Source of the DNA: DASXRU01 sp039933315
GTDB taxonomy: Bacteria; Acidobacteriota; Blastocatellia; Pyrinomonadales; Pyrinomonadaceae
Length of the DNA: 32,935 nucleotides
Reading direction: 5' to 3'
Assembly (NCBI GenBank): GCA_039933315.1
Contig: JBDTOI010000024.1
Span: 1 to 32,935, forward strand
Within the stretch, counting starts at the first letter, position 1, and the number at the start of each line of letters is the position of its first letter. The translations under genes were made by a program, and so were the position numbers. The notes under the pieces were generated by a model. That model saw only the letters and a list, made by a program, of their open reading frames with translations, made no database searches and was not told where the DNA came from. Positions 6,178 through 14,161 of the stretch are shown here, piece by piece.

Positions 6178-7239
6178 ATGAAAATCTCGCTCGCCTTTCT
6201 CACTCTTTTTGTTTTGCTTGCCGCCTATGAGCCAGTTTCAAGGTCTGGATCTGCCGCGCCAGTCACTCAGCTTCAGGCGCTGCCGCAGGAAATGCACCTG
6301 CGCAACCTGCGCCAGTTGACCTTCGGGGGCGAGAACGCCGAAGCATACTTTTCCGCAGACGGCAGAAAGCTCAGTTTTCAATCAACCCGCGAAGGACGCC
6401 AGTGCGATCAAATCTACACGATGAATACCGACGGCTCCGGCGTTAAAATTATTTCTAACGGAAACGGCCGCACCACCTGTGCCTACTTTTTGCCGGACGG
6501 GAAACGGGTTCTCTATTCATCCACCCATCTGGGGTCAAAAGATTGCCCGCCGCGACCTGACTTTTCCCAGGGTTATGTTTGGGCGGTCTATCCTGCTTTT
6601 GACATCTTCACCGCGAAGTCCGACGGTTCCGATTTAAAGCAGTTGACGAAGGCGCCCGGTTACGATGCGGAAGCAACCATCTCAAAAAATGGCAAGATCG
6701 TCTTCACCTCGACGCGCGACGGTGATCTCGATATTTACACGATGGATGGGAATGGCAAGAACGTGCGCCGGCTGACGAAGGATCTCGGTTACGATGGCGG
6801 GCCTTTCTGGTCTTACGATGGCAAGCAGATCGTCTATCGCGCCAATCACCCGCAGACGGAAAAAGACAAAGCTGATTACCTCGGATTGCTGAAACAGGAC
6901 CTGATTCGGCCGACTACGTTGGAAATCTGGGTCATGAACGCGGACGGATCAAACAAGCGACAGGTAACGCGCAATGGTAAAGCCAACTTCGCACCGTATT
7001 TCTTCCCTGACGGCAAACGCATAATCTTCGCCTCCAATCTGTCGGATCCGAAGGGGCGCGATTTCGACCTCTACAAGATAAACGTGGACGGTACTGGACT
7101 CGAGCGCATTACCTACAATGACACTTTCGATGGCTTTCCCATGTTCTCGCCGGATGGCAAACAGATCGTTTTCGCCTCAAACCGCAACGCCAAATCCCGC
7201 GGCGATACGAATATCTTCATTGCGGATTGGTTGGACTGA
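6178..7239 (+). CDS. Secreted PD40 / TolB-like beta-propeller protein
   Basis: The first 25 or so residues (MKISLAFLTLFVLLAAYEPV...) form a signal peptide, so the protein is probably periplasmic. The rest is a beta-propeller of WD40-like PD40 repeats, recognisable from recurring 'fS.DGrklsFqS.R.g...IYtMn.DGsg...lt' units, for example FSADGRKLSFQSTR, DGNGKNVRRLT, NADGSNKRQVT and FSPDGKQIVFASNR near the C-terminus. TolB has similar repeats, but no TolB N-terminal domain is seen and no Tol/Pal genes are nearby. An in-frame GTG at 6163 would add five residues; neither start has a clear Shine-Dalgarno. It probably binds ligand or protein; no catalytic motif is apparent. The lipase gene starts 29 nt downstream. 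Confidence 0.85.
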   Translation: MKISLAFLTLFVLLAAYEPVSRSGSAAPVTQLQALPQEMHLRNLRQLTFGGENAEAYFSADGRKLSFQSTREGRQCDQIYTMNTDGSGVKIISNGNGRTTCAYFLPDGKRVLYSSTHLGSKDCPPRPDFSQGYVWAVYPAFDIFTAKSDGSDLKQLTKAPGYDAEATISKNGKIVFTSTRDGDLDIYTMDGNGKNVRRLTKDLGYDGGPFWSYDGKQIVYRANHPQTEKDKADYLGLLKQDLIRPTTLEIWVMNADGSNKRQVTRNGKANFAPYFFPDGKRIIFASNLSDPKGRDFDLYKINVDGTGLERITYNDTFDGFPMFSPDGKQIVFASNRNAKSRGDTNIFIADWLD

Positions 7240-7268
7240 GGGAGATTAATCAAGGGAGAAAATCCCAA

Positions 7269-8243
7269 TTGAAGAAACCTATCCCACCAGCACGATACAG
7301 CCAGATTCGTCCTCCCAACGAGAACTACACCTACTTCGAGGACAACGATCACTGCCCCTTTGTCCCCCGGACTGACACATTCGAACTGGTGAATGCCGGT
7401 TGGCTCTCAGACTTTGCGTTGGTGGCTTACGGTGATGAAAATTTTGTTCGCGACAAGTTTCAGCGTTCCGGTCTGACTGCCGCCGGCTTTCAATCCAACT
7501 TTTTCAGCGGCGACACGACGCAGTGCTTCGTAGCCCATAACGATCAATTGGCGGTGCTCGCTTTTCGCGGGACAGAAATTGACAACTTCGTGGGCGCCTT
7601 CGAGGACTGGATGGGCAATTTTGATTTCGCCCAGGTGGACGATGAATCCGGCGGCCGCGTGCATCGCGGTTTTCGCAAAGATCTCGCCGAGGTCTGGGCG
7701 GATCAGAGCGGGGGTAAAGGTTTGAAGACCTACCTGGGGGAGGTGCTGGCGAATAGCACGCGCACCCTCTGGATTACGGGGCATAGTTTGGGCGCCGCGT
7801 TAGCCACGCTGGCGGCGGAACGTTGCGTTCGCGACGGTGGCTTTAGGGTCAACGGCGTGTACACGTTCGGATCTCCACGCGTCGGTGGCAGCCGTTTCAA
7901 GCAGGAGTATGATGCGAAAGGACTGGGCTCACGCACGTATCGTTTCGTAAACAACGTTGACGTCTGTCCGCGCATTCCACCCGGCGATGACTATACTCAC
8001 GTCGGCCAACTCAAGTTCATAGGCCCGGACGGAAGGTTGCAGGAAGATATAACGAGCAACCCCCATTCCGGTTTGCCGCTACCGGAGACTACCAGCGCAC
8101 AGCAGCGCTCAGTTCGTATTTCTAACTTACTGGGAACCAGGATCGGGTCAATGCTGGAAAAGATCCTAACGCCAGCCATCCCCGCTCCCTTCGCGAATCA
8201 CGCGCCGATCTATTACGCTAGTCATGTTTGGAACAACCTGTGA
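7269..8243 (+). CDS. Class 3 (fungal-type) lipase family protein
   Basis: This alpha/beta hydrolase of the lipase class 3 family is 324 residues long. AFRGTE (98-103) is the oxyanion region, ITGHSLGAALA (169-179) carries nucleophile S173, followed by YTFGSPRVG (198-206). D231 in NNVDVCPRIPP and H311 in FANHAPIYY complete a plausible triad. Likely substrates are acylglycerols or other esters. No signal peptide is visible. The chosen start is TTG at 7269, with GGGAGAA 8 nt upstream; an upstream TTG at 7227 would overlap the previous gene and has no ribosome site. It is probably co-transcribed with the genes on both sides. Confidence 0.88.
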   Translation: MKKPIPPARYSQIRPPNENYTYFEDNDHCPFVPRTDTFELVNAGWLSDFALVAYGDENFVRDKFQRSGLTAAGFQSNFFSGDTTQCFVAHNDQLAVLAFRGTEIDNFVGAFEDWMGNFDFAQVDDESGGRVHRGFRKDLAEVWADQSGGKGLKTYLGEVLANSTRTLWITGHSLGAALATLAAERCVRDGGFRVNGVYTFGSPRVGGSRFKQEYDAKGLGSRTYRFVNNVDVCPRIPPGDDYTHVGQLKFIGPDGRLQEDITSNPHSGLPLPETTSAQQRSVRISNLLGTRIGSMLEKILTPAIPAPFANHAPIYYASHVWNNL

Positions 8244-8263
8244 TTAAGCACCTGGAGTCTCTT

Positions 8264-10312
8264 ATGAAGCAGTATGATTTGATTAACGTGAGATCTCGCC
8301 GCTTCGTCCAGCCGCTGTTACTTCCGTTAATTCTTATCTTTGTCAGCGTTTCCTTCACGCTCGCGCAGCAGACCAGTATCGATGCGCCCAGGGCAGAGCA
8401 TCTGCGCGAGCATATATCGTATCTTGCTTCCGACAAGTTGGCGGGACGGCGAACGGGGAGCAGTGGCGCCAATCTCGCCGCGGAATACATTGCCAGGCAG
8501 TTTGCGCGTTACGGCCTGCGGCGCAGCATCGGTATCGATCGGCCCGGCATGTCGCGCCTGGAGGCGGATTCTCCGCGCCGCTACATGCAGCAGTTTCCCT
8601 ACGTGGCGGTGGCGGAATTGGGGGGAAACAATCTCTTGTTTGTTAATCCAGGGCGCGCCGACGACATTGCACAGTTCCGCGTTGGGGAAGACTGGATGCC
8701 GCTGGGGTTCTCCACAAATGGCTCCATCAATGGCTCCGCGGTCGTGTTTGCCGGTTATGGCATCTCTGCGGCTGAGTTGAAATACGATGATTACGCCGTT
8801 TCGGAAACAAAGGATCGAATTGCCCTGGTGTTTGCCGGCTCACCGGATGGCGACAATCCACATGGCCAGTTTACCCGGGCGGGGGAGATTCGTTTCAAGG
8901 CGGCGGCCGCGCGGGCTGCCGGGGCGCGGGCCCTCATGATTATCACCAACGAAGAGAGTTTGAAAGACGACCGGCTTGCGCGGCTGGCTTATGACAATGC
9001 AGGCGAGGCCGGAATACCAATAGCGGTAATTTCAAGGCGCCTGGCTCAGAAGCTCCTCAGCGAGGGCACGCTGGAGGAGTACCAGGCAGCTGCTGATAGT
9101 AGGAGCCTGGGCAATCAGGCTCCAGGTCATTCGTCTAACAGTTCCAACTATCAGTTCTCGCGCGCAGAAACTCTCAGGAAGTTTCCGATCAATAATCTGA
9201 AGTTGGATTTCTCGACGAATATTGTCCGGCCCGAGTCGCCCTCCTTTAATGTTGTGGGCATTCTGCCGGGCAGCGATCCGAAGTTGAAGGACGAAGCGAT
9301 CGTGATTGGCGCGCACTACGATCATCTTGGTCACGGCGGCGAAGGCAGTCTGGCGCCGCGCGAAGGTGAGATACATCACGGTGCGGACGATAATGCCTCC
9401 GGCGTTGCCGGCATGCTTGAACTGGCCCGCATCTTTGCTTCTCAACGCCCGCGGCCCAAACGAACCCTGGTCTTTATAGCTTTCAGCGGCGAAGAAGAAG
9501 GGTTGCTGGGCTCGAACTATTACGTCAATCATCCGCTCGTACCGCTGGCCAACACCGTCGCAATGATCAATATGGACATGATCGGAAGGTTGCAGGAGAA
9601 GAAGTTAATCGTCGGGGGCGTCGGCACTGCCCAGGGCTGGCGAGATCTGGTTACACGCGAAAACCTGGATAATCAACCCATCGCGCTCGCGCAGCTGGCA
9701 AATCCAGATCGAACTTCAGGGAAAGTAACTGGTGTAATCGGGGCCAACGGACAGATGACCTCTGCTATCGTGCACTCGCAACGTTTCGCCCTGACCCTCA
9801 ACGAAGACGGCTACGGGCCCAGCGATCATTCTTCCTTCTATGCCAAACAAATTCCCGTGCTCTTCTTCTGGACCGGCACGCATGGCGACTATCATAAACC
9901 TTCGGACACTGCGGAAAAGATAAATTACGAAGGTGAGGCGCAGATAATTCGAATGGTCGCGCAGATTGTCCGCGAGACTGCTCAGAGTGACAAGCGGCCG
10001 GTGTTTGCGGTGGCTAAAAGCGAATCCGCGGGGCGCAGCACAGGTTTTCGCGTTTATCTGGGTACGATTCCAAACTACGCAGAATCAAATGATGGTCTGA
10101 AGCTTGATGGCGTGCGGGATGACTCCCCGGCGGCCACCGCAGGACTAAAAGCCGGCGATCGGATTGTGAAAATGGCCGGGCGCGAGGTGAAGAATGTCTA
10201 CGATTACACCTATGCGCTGGGTGAAATGAAAGCGGGCCAGGAGTACCAGGTCGAAGTAATGCGCGGTAGCGAACGGTTGTCTTTGAAGATTACGCCGGCG
10301 GCGAGAAAGTAA
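8264..10312 (+). CDS. Secreted M28 family zinc aminopeptidase with PA and PDZ domains
   Basis: The 682-residue product has a signal sequence (hydrophobic about 17-33, ending near TLAQQ), a PA insert (about 130-280) in the peptidase region, the M28 catalytic core and a C-terminal PDZ domain (about 595-680, with PAATAGLKAGDRIVKMAGREV). Zinc site residues are visible: H351 in AHYDHLG, bridging D375 in GADDNASG, catalytic E410/E411 in SGEEEGLLGS, D438 in NMDMIG and H544 in HKPSDT. It should release N-terminal residues from peptides outside the cytoplasm. The ATG at 8264 is supported by GGAG at 8253-8256; an upstream TTG at 8228 overlaps the lipase gene and is less likely. Confidence 0.93.
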   Translation: MKQYDLINVRSRRFVQPLLLPLILIFVSVSFTLAQQTSIDAPRAEHLREHISYLASDKLAGRRTGSSGANLAAEYIARQFARYGLRRSIGIDRPGMSRLEADSPRRYMQQFPYVAVAELGGNNLLFVNPGRADDIAQFRVGEDWMPLGFSTNGSINGSAVVFAGYGISAAELKYDDYAVSETKDRIALVFAGSPDGDNPHGQFTRAGEIRFKAAAARAAGARALMIITNEESLKDDRLARLAYDNAGEAGIPIAVISRRLAQKLLSEGTLEEYQAAADSRSLGNQAPGHSSNSSNYQFSRAETLRKFPINNLKLDFSTNIVRPESPSFNVVGILPGSDPKLKDEAIVIGAHYDHLGHGGEGSLAPREGEIHHGADDNASGVAGMLELARIFASQRPRPKRTLVFIAFSGEEEGLLGSNYYVNHPLVPLANTVAMINMDMIGRLQEKKLIVGGVGTAQGWRDLVTRENLDNQPIALAQLANPDRTSGKVTGVIGANGQMTSAIVHSQRFALTLNEDGYGPSDHSSFYAKQIPVLFFWTGTHGDYHKPSDTAEKINYEGEAQIIRMVAQIVRETAQSDKRPVFAVAKSESAGRSTGFRVYLGTIPNYAESNDGLKLDGVRDDSPAATAGLKAGDRIVKMAGREVKNVYDYTYALGEMKAGQEYQVEVMRGSERLSLKITPAARK

Positions 10313-10317
10313 CAGGC

Positions 10318-10387
10318 GAAGAGGGTAAAAGGGAAAACGGGGGGAATTTAGGTTGCCCCTTTGACCCTTTCCCCTTTGACCCTCTTC
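10318..10387. terminator. Purine/pyrimidine palindrome between convergent genes (likely bidirectional terminator)
   Basis: GAAGAGGGT followed by AAAGGG-type words on the left arm pairs with CCCCTTT, GACCCTT and GACCCTCTTC words on the right arm. Together they form a long imperfect hairpin between the M28 gene (plus) and the RRM gene (minus). The build from short repeated words resembles the elements at 2581 and 4830. Its position between convergent genes suits a bidirectional terminator, but there is no classical U-tract. Confidence 0.55.
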
Positions 10388-10399
10388 CCCTTCACCTCT

Positions 10400-10753
10400 T
10401 TACCAGCGGGGCTCGCGATCGTTGCGGCCGTAATCGCGATCACCTCCGCCACCCCCGCCCCCGCCATAGCCGCCGCGGTCACGGTAACCGCCGCCGCCAC
10501 GATCAGTTTTGGGCTTAGCCTCGTTTACGGTCAAATTGCGACCGCCCAGATCCTTACCATTGAATTGTTCGATTGCCGCAGCAGCTTCTTCCGGCGTCGC
10601 CATCTCGACGAAGCCAAAACCGCGCGAACGACCCGTGTCGCGATCTTCGATCACGGTCACAGATTCCACGGTGCCCGCTTGCGCGAACAATTCCTTCAAC
10701 TCTTCGCTCGTAGTGCGAAACGAAAGGTTCCCTACATACAATTTTGTAGCCAT
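10400..10753 (-). CDS. RRM-domain RNA-binding protein with glycine-rich tail
   Basis: This 117-residue protein has a single RNA recognition motif and a glycine/arginine-rich tail. RNP2 is LYVGNL (5-10) and RNP1 is RGFGFVEM (44-51), both with the aromatic residues that stack on RNA bases. The tail (from about 84) is rich in G, R, D and Y, ending NDREPRW. This form is typical of bacterial Rbp proteins, some of which are cold-induced in cyanobacteria. It probably binds RNA in the cytoplasm as a chaperone or stability factor; targets are unknown. GAGG about 10 nt upstream supports the ATG. Confidence 0.95.
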   Translation of the reverse strand: MATKLYVGNLSFRTTSEELKELFAQAGTVESVTVIEDRDTGRSRGFGFVEMATPEEAAAAIEQFNGKDLGGRNLTVNEAKPKTDRGGGGYRDRGGYGGGGGGGGDRDYGRNDREPRW

Positions 10754-11063
10754 TTCTAACTTAACCTCGGGATCAAAACGAAGCGCGGGCCATGTGGAAT
10801 CGCAGATGCGAAGGCGGGGAGCCTTTGGTCCTTCTCGGCGAAACGCGACGCACCCGGTGCTCTAACAAGTCACGAGAGCGGCTTCAAATAGTTAATAACC
10901 AGCCTAACTCTCTCTTCAGCCGAACGTCGTCGCTTTCCGATCAATGGCAGGCGCAATCACCTCTGATGCGCGAGAGCAGGAGCCTAATCAAGGCTCAGTA
11001 TGCCGCGAAATTTTCCCCGGCGCAAGGGCATTAGCAGCAGGGTCGAAATCAGCAACAGGTTGA
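10754..11063. other. 310-bp intergenic region upstream of the RRM gene
   Basis: No convincing gene was found here. The plus-strand frame 10792-11034 has no ribosome site or recognisable protein. On the minus strand a short leucine-rich frame (LINLLLISTLLLMP, then basic residues) ends near 10996 but has no start codon of its own. The region is probably the promoter and long 5' leader of the RRM gene. No confident -35/-10 pair was identified. Confidence 0.5.
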
Positions 11064-11600
11064 TTAGAACCGGCGCCGCCTTCGCTCCTGCTGTTGCATG
11101 GTGGCGCCAAATAACGCGGCCACATCGAGGATGCTAATCTGCTCGCCTTCCCGCCCCAGTACGCCGTAAATGATCTCCGCTCCAGTCCCCTTTACCGGCC
11201 GTTCGATATCGCCGGGAAATATCTCAATCGCGCCGCGGCTGGAGTCAGCAGCAATAGCCAATTGTTCTTCGCCACTCAAAGCCACAAAGATGGCCGGCAC
11301 GTGGAACTGGGCCACTTTCCCCAACAATGGCAGCGGATCGATAACGGTCAACATGCGACCACGAAAAGCAATCACCCCCAGCACCGATAATGGCGCTCGC
11401 GGTAGAGGCGCCGGCCTTTTCCCGGTGGCGATCCCGCCTACGTCTTCCGTAAAAACTCCGAGCAGATGTCCGCTGGCCTCGATCACAAGGAGTTCCCGTT
11501 GCTCCCGCAGAACGGTGGCGCTGGATTCCGCCTCTGCAACATTATGATCCGGTGCAGGGCGCTTCTGGTCACGAGCTGAGCTTTTTGATTTAGCGAGCAT
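11064..11600 (-). CDS. CheW-like domain protein (orphan)
   Basis: The product, 178 residues from the ATG at 11598-11600, is a CheW-like SH3-type adaptor. After a polar N-terminal region of about 35 residues, the fold reads LLVIEASGHLLGVFTEDVGGI, then VLGVIAFRGRMLTVIDPLPLLG (the CheW core pattern) and finally IYGVLGREGEQISILDVAALF. CheW domains link chemoreceptors to CheA-type kinases. No cheA, mcp or cheY is nearby, so its partner is unknown. A TTG at 11654 would add 18 residues; neither start has a clear ribosome site. The C-terminus is unusually basic (QQQERRRRRF). Confidence 0.82.
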   Translation of the reverse strand: MLAKSKSSARDQKRPAPDHNVAEAESSATVLREQRELLVIEASGHLLGVFTEDVGGIATGKRPAPLPRAPLSVLGVIAFRGRMLTVIDPLPLLGKVAQFHVPAIFVALSGEEQLAIAADSSRGAIEIFPGDIERPVKGTGAEIIYGVLGREGEQISILDVAALFGATMQQQERRRRRF

Positions 11601-11753
11601 AAGGCTGAGGGTCTGTAGCGACTCGATGAAAACATGGTGGAGGTAGTCTGTCAATCGCCATCAAGCGCCCTGTATTAAGTCTGCCCATCCTCTATGTTAA
11701 AGTTAAGAAGACTCCACTACAGCATTGGGAATTAGCTCTGAAAGGAACCGAGT

Positions 11754-12086
11754 ATGGATGAATTCGATCGCTACAGAGCGGAGATGAACGAAAAGCTTTT
11801 GGGCAGCGATCATCTCGGCATAAAAAGATTCTTTGCGCTCGACAGCCAGGCTTATGAAGATGGGGCCCTGGACAAACGCACCAAAGAATTGATGGGGCTG
11901 ACCGCGTCGATCGTCCTGCGCTGCGACGACTGTATCACCTATCACGTCAAGCAGTGTGCAACGGCAGGTGTAACGCGCGATCAGTTTATGGACGCCTTTA
12001 ATGTCGCGCTGGTAGTGGGCGGCTCAATCACTATTCCTCACCTGCGCCGGGCCGTCGATAAGCTGGACCAGGTTCTGGCAGGATGA
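11754..12086 (+). CDS. Carboxymuconolactone decarboxylase / AhpD-like family protein
   Basis: This 110-residue all-helical protein of the CMD/AhpD family has CDDCITYH at 57-64, where the CxxC...H pattern (C57, C60, H64) is the AhpD-type redox centre. GALDKRTKELMGLTASI before it and VGGSITIPHLRRA after it are also typical. Members reduce peroxiredoxins or handle peroxides; true decarboxylases lack the CxxC. AAAGGA about 10 nt upstream supports the ATG. The thioredoxin-NHL gene begins 8 nt after the stop, so the two are probably co-transcribed, consistent with a shared thiol-redox role. Confidence 0.9.
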   Translation: MDEFDRYRAEMNEKLLGSDHLGIKRFFALDSQAYEDGALDKRTKELMGLTASIVLRCDDCITYHVKQCATAGVTRDQFMDAFNVALVVGGSITIPHLRRAVDKLDQVLAG

Positions 12087-12093
12087 AGCACAA

Positions 12094-14115
12094 GTGAGCT
12101 GCCGGAAATTCATGTATGGATGCTTTCTCGTACTACTCGTCGGGTGGTGGGGTTATTGGCCTTCGCAGGCTCAATCGCAGAAAGGTTTTCTTATGTCCGT
12201 GCAGGAACGCGCCCCGGTGCGGGCTCCCGAGCTGACGGGAGATCGGGGCTGGTTCAATATCGATCAGCCGTTATCGCTGGCCGCCCTCAAAGGCAAAGTC
12301 GTGCTGCTGGATTTTTGGACTTATGGTTGCATCAACTGCATCCACATAATTCCCGATCTAAAAAAGCTGGAACACAAGTATCCCAACGAGCTGGTTGTGA
12401 TTGGCGTGCACTCGGCGAAGTTCGAAAACGAAAAAGAGTCCGACAACATTCGCCAGATTATTTTGCGATACGAAATCGAGCATCCGATTGTGAACGATGC
12501 CGACTTTGTTATCTGGGGCCGCTATGCCGTGAAAGCATGGCCTACCCAGGTCTTGATCGACCCGGCTGGTTATGTTGTCGGTGCGATTTCAGGAGAGGGA
12601 AACTACGACGTCATAGATGAGGCAGTTGCGCGGACGATAACCGAGGCCCGGAAACGGGGACAACTTAACGAACAGCCGCTGAAACTCGCTCTGGAGCGCG
12701 CGAAGACTGGCGATTTACCGCTGGCTTTTCCCGGCAAAATACTTGCCGATGCCGCGTCGGATCGTTTATTCATCGCCGACTCTAATCACAATCGCATAGT
12801 CATCACGCGGCTGGATGGGACGCTGTTAGAAACTATCGGAACAGGCGCCGCCGGGGCCGAGGACGGTGGATACGATCGGGCCGGCTTCTATCGTCCTCAG
12901 GGTATGGCCCTGGCGGGCGACAATCTTTACGTCGCTGACACGGAAAATCATCTGCTGCGCCAGATAGATCTGAAGGCGCGCACCGTCAAGACCATTGCCG
13001 GCACCGGCCAACAGTCGCACGAAGCCATTAAGACTGCCCCGGCCGCGACCACTGGCCTGAACTCGCCATGGGATTTACAACTCGCCGGCCGCACTTTATA
13101 CATCGCCATGGCCGGCCCTCATCAAATTTGGAAACTGGATCTTGATCGACAGGAAATATCCACCTTCGCCGGCTCCGGACGTGAGGCTCGCGTCGATGGC
13201 TCGCTGAATGAATCCGCATTCGCCCAACCTTCAGGACTGGCCACGGACGGCGCAAATATTTACGTCGCCGACAGTGAAGCCAACATCATTCGTGCCATTG
13301 ATCTACAATCCGGCCAGGTGCGCACTCTTGCGGGTGGGAACCTGTTCGACTTTGGCGACGTGGATGGTAAGGGAGATGACGTGCGACTACAGCATCCCCT
13401 GGGCCTGGCGCTTCTCAATGGCAACGTCCTGATCGCCGACACTTATAACCACCGAATAAAGTTGTTGGATCCCAAAACCAGGACAGTAAAAACTTTTGCC
13501 GGCACAGGAAAGCGCGGGCAGGCGGATGGTGCGAACGGATCTTTCTACGAACCGGCCGGACTGAGTGTGGCCAATGGCAAGTTGTATGTGGCGGATACCA
13601 ACAACCATGCTGTGCGGGTAGTGGATCTGAAAACAAAGCACGTCGCCACTTTGATGACCAAAGGACTACAGCCACCAGCCGCGAATCCAAAGACTGATAG
13701 CGTGGTCTCCGACGTCACGCCGAACGCTGAGGAGATACAGGCTGGGCCGCAGAAGCTAAGAGCAGGAACTGAGGCATCGCTGCTTATCAAGGTGTCGCTT
13801 CCTGAGGGATACCACTTGAACCCTGCTGCCCCACAGCGATATCGAGTCTCAGTTGAAAAAGGATTGCCGTCGCTTACGATTGATGCGGCGAATGCCGGTC
13901 GGACCGCAAAGGATCTGACGCTGCCATTGCGCATCCCCGTGCGTAGCATTAACGCAGGCCACTCCGAACTGCGCGCCTCGCTCACACTTTACTACTGCCG
14001 TGAAGACAACACCGGGACATGCCGCATCAAGACCCTCGTCTGGCGTGCGCCTATCGAGGTTACGACAGACCCTGCCGGGCCGCGTGAAATTACATTACAA
14101 GGGAAAATAGAGTAG
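12094..14115 (+). CDS. Secreted thioredoxin-like / NHL-repeat fusion with DsbD-like C-terminal domain
   Basis: The 673 residues run in this order: signal peptide (about 1-27, ending PSQAQ); thioredoxin/TlpA-like domain (about 40-195) with redox motif C79-I-N-C82 and cis-proline region KAWPTQVLID; an NHL beta-propeller (about 210-535) with recurring 'LYVADTENHLLRQIDL' and 'AGTGKRGQADG' units; and a C-terminal beta domain (about 555-673) with YYCREDNTGTCR, reminiscent of the DsbD N-terminal domain. The first two parts match the NHLRC2-type architecture. Export suggests an extracytoplasmic thiol-disulfide role. The GTG at 12094 is the longest start; the ATG at 12112 is an alternative. Confidence 0.9.
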   Translation: MSCRKFMYGCFLVLLVGWWGYWPSQAQSQKGFLMSVQERAPVRAPELTGDRGWFNIDQPLSLAALKGKVVLLDFWTYGCINCIHIIPDLKKLEHKYPNELVVIGVHSAKFENEKESDNIRQIILRYEIEHPIVNDADFVIWGRYAVKAWPTQVLIDPAGYVVGAISGEGNYDVIDEAVARTITEARKRGQLNEQPLKLALERAKTGDLPLAFPGKILADAASDRLFIADSNHNRIVITRLDGTLLETIGTGAAGAEDGGYDRAGFYRPQGMALAGDNLYVADTENHLLRQIDLKARTVKTIAGTGQQSHEAIKTAPAATTGLNSPWDLQLAGRTLYIAMAGPHQIWKLDLDRQEISTFAGSGREARVDGSLNESAFAQPSGLATDGANIYVADSEANIIRAIDLQSGQVRTLAGGNLFDFGDVDGKGDDVRLQHPLGLALLNGNVLIADTYNHRIKLLDPKTRTVKTFAGTGKRGQADGANGSFYEPAGLSVANGKLYVADTNNHAVRVVDLKTKHVATLMTKGLQPPAANPKTDSVVSDVTPNAEEIQAGPQKLRAGTEASLLIKVSLPEGYHLNPAAPQRYRVSVEKGLPSLTIDAANAGRTAKDLTLPLRIPVRSINAGHSELRASLTLYYCREDNTGTCRIKTLVWRAPIEVTTDPAGPREITLQGKIE

Positions 14116-14161
14116 CCCCTGGGAAAGCTCTGATTACCACCAGGCCGTTTAGGTAAGCGGA

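Noticed and set aside
10792..11034. 80-residue plus-strand frame in the RRM upstream region
   Set aside because: No ribosome site, no domain, and no neighbour on that strand.
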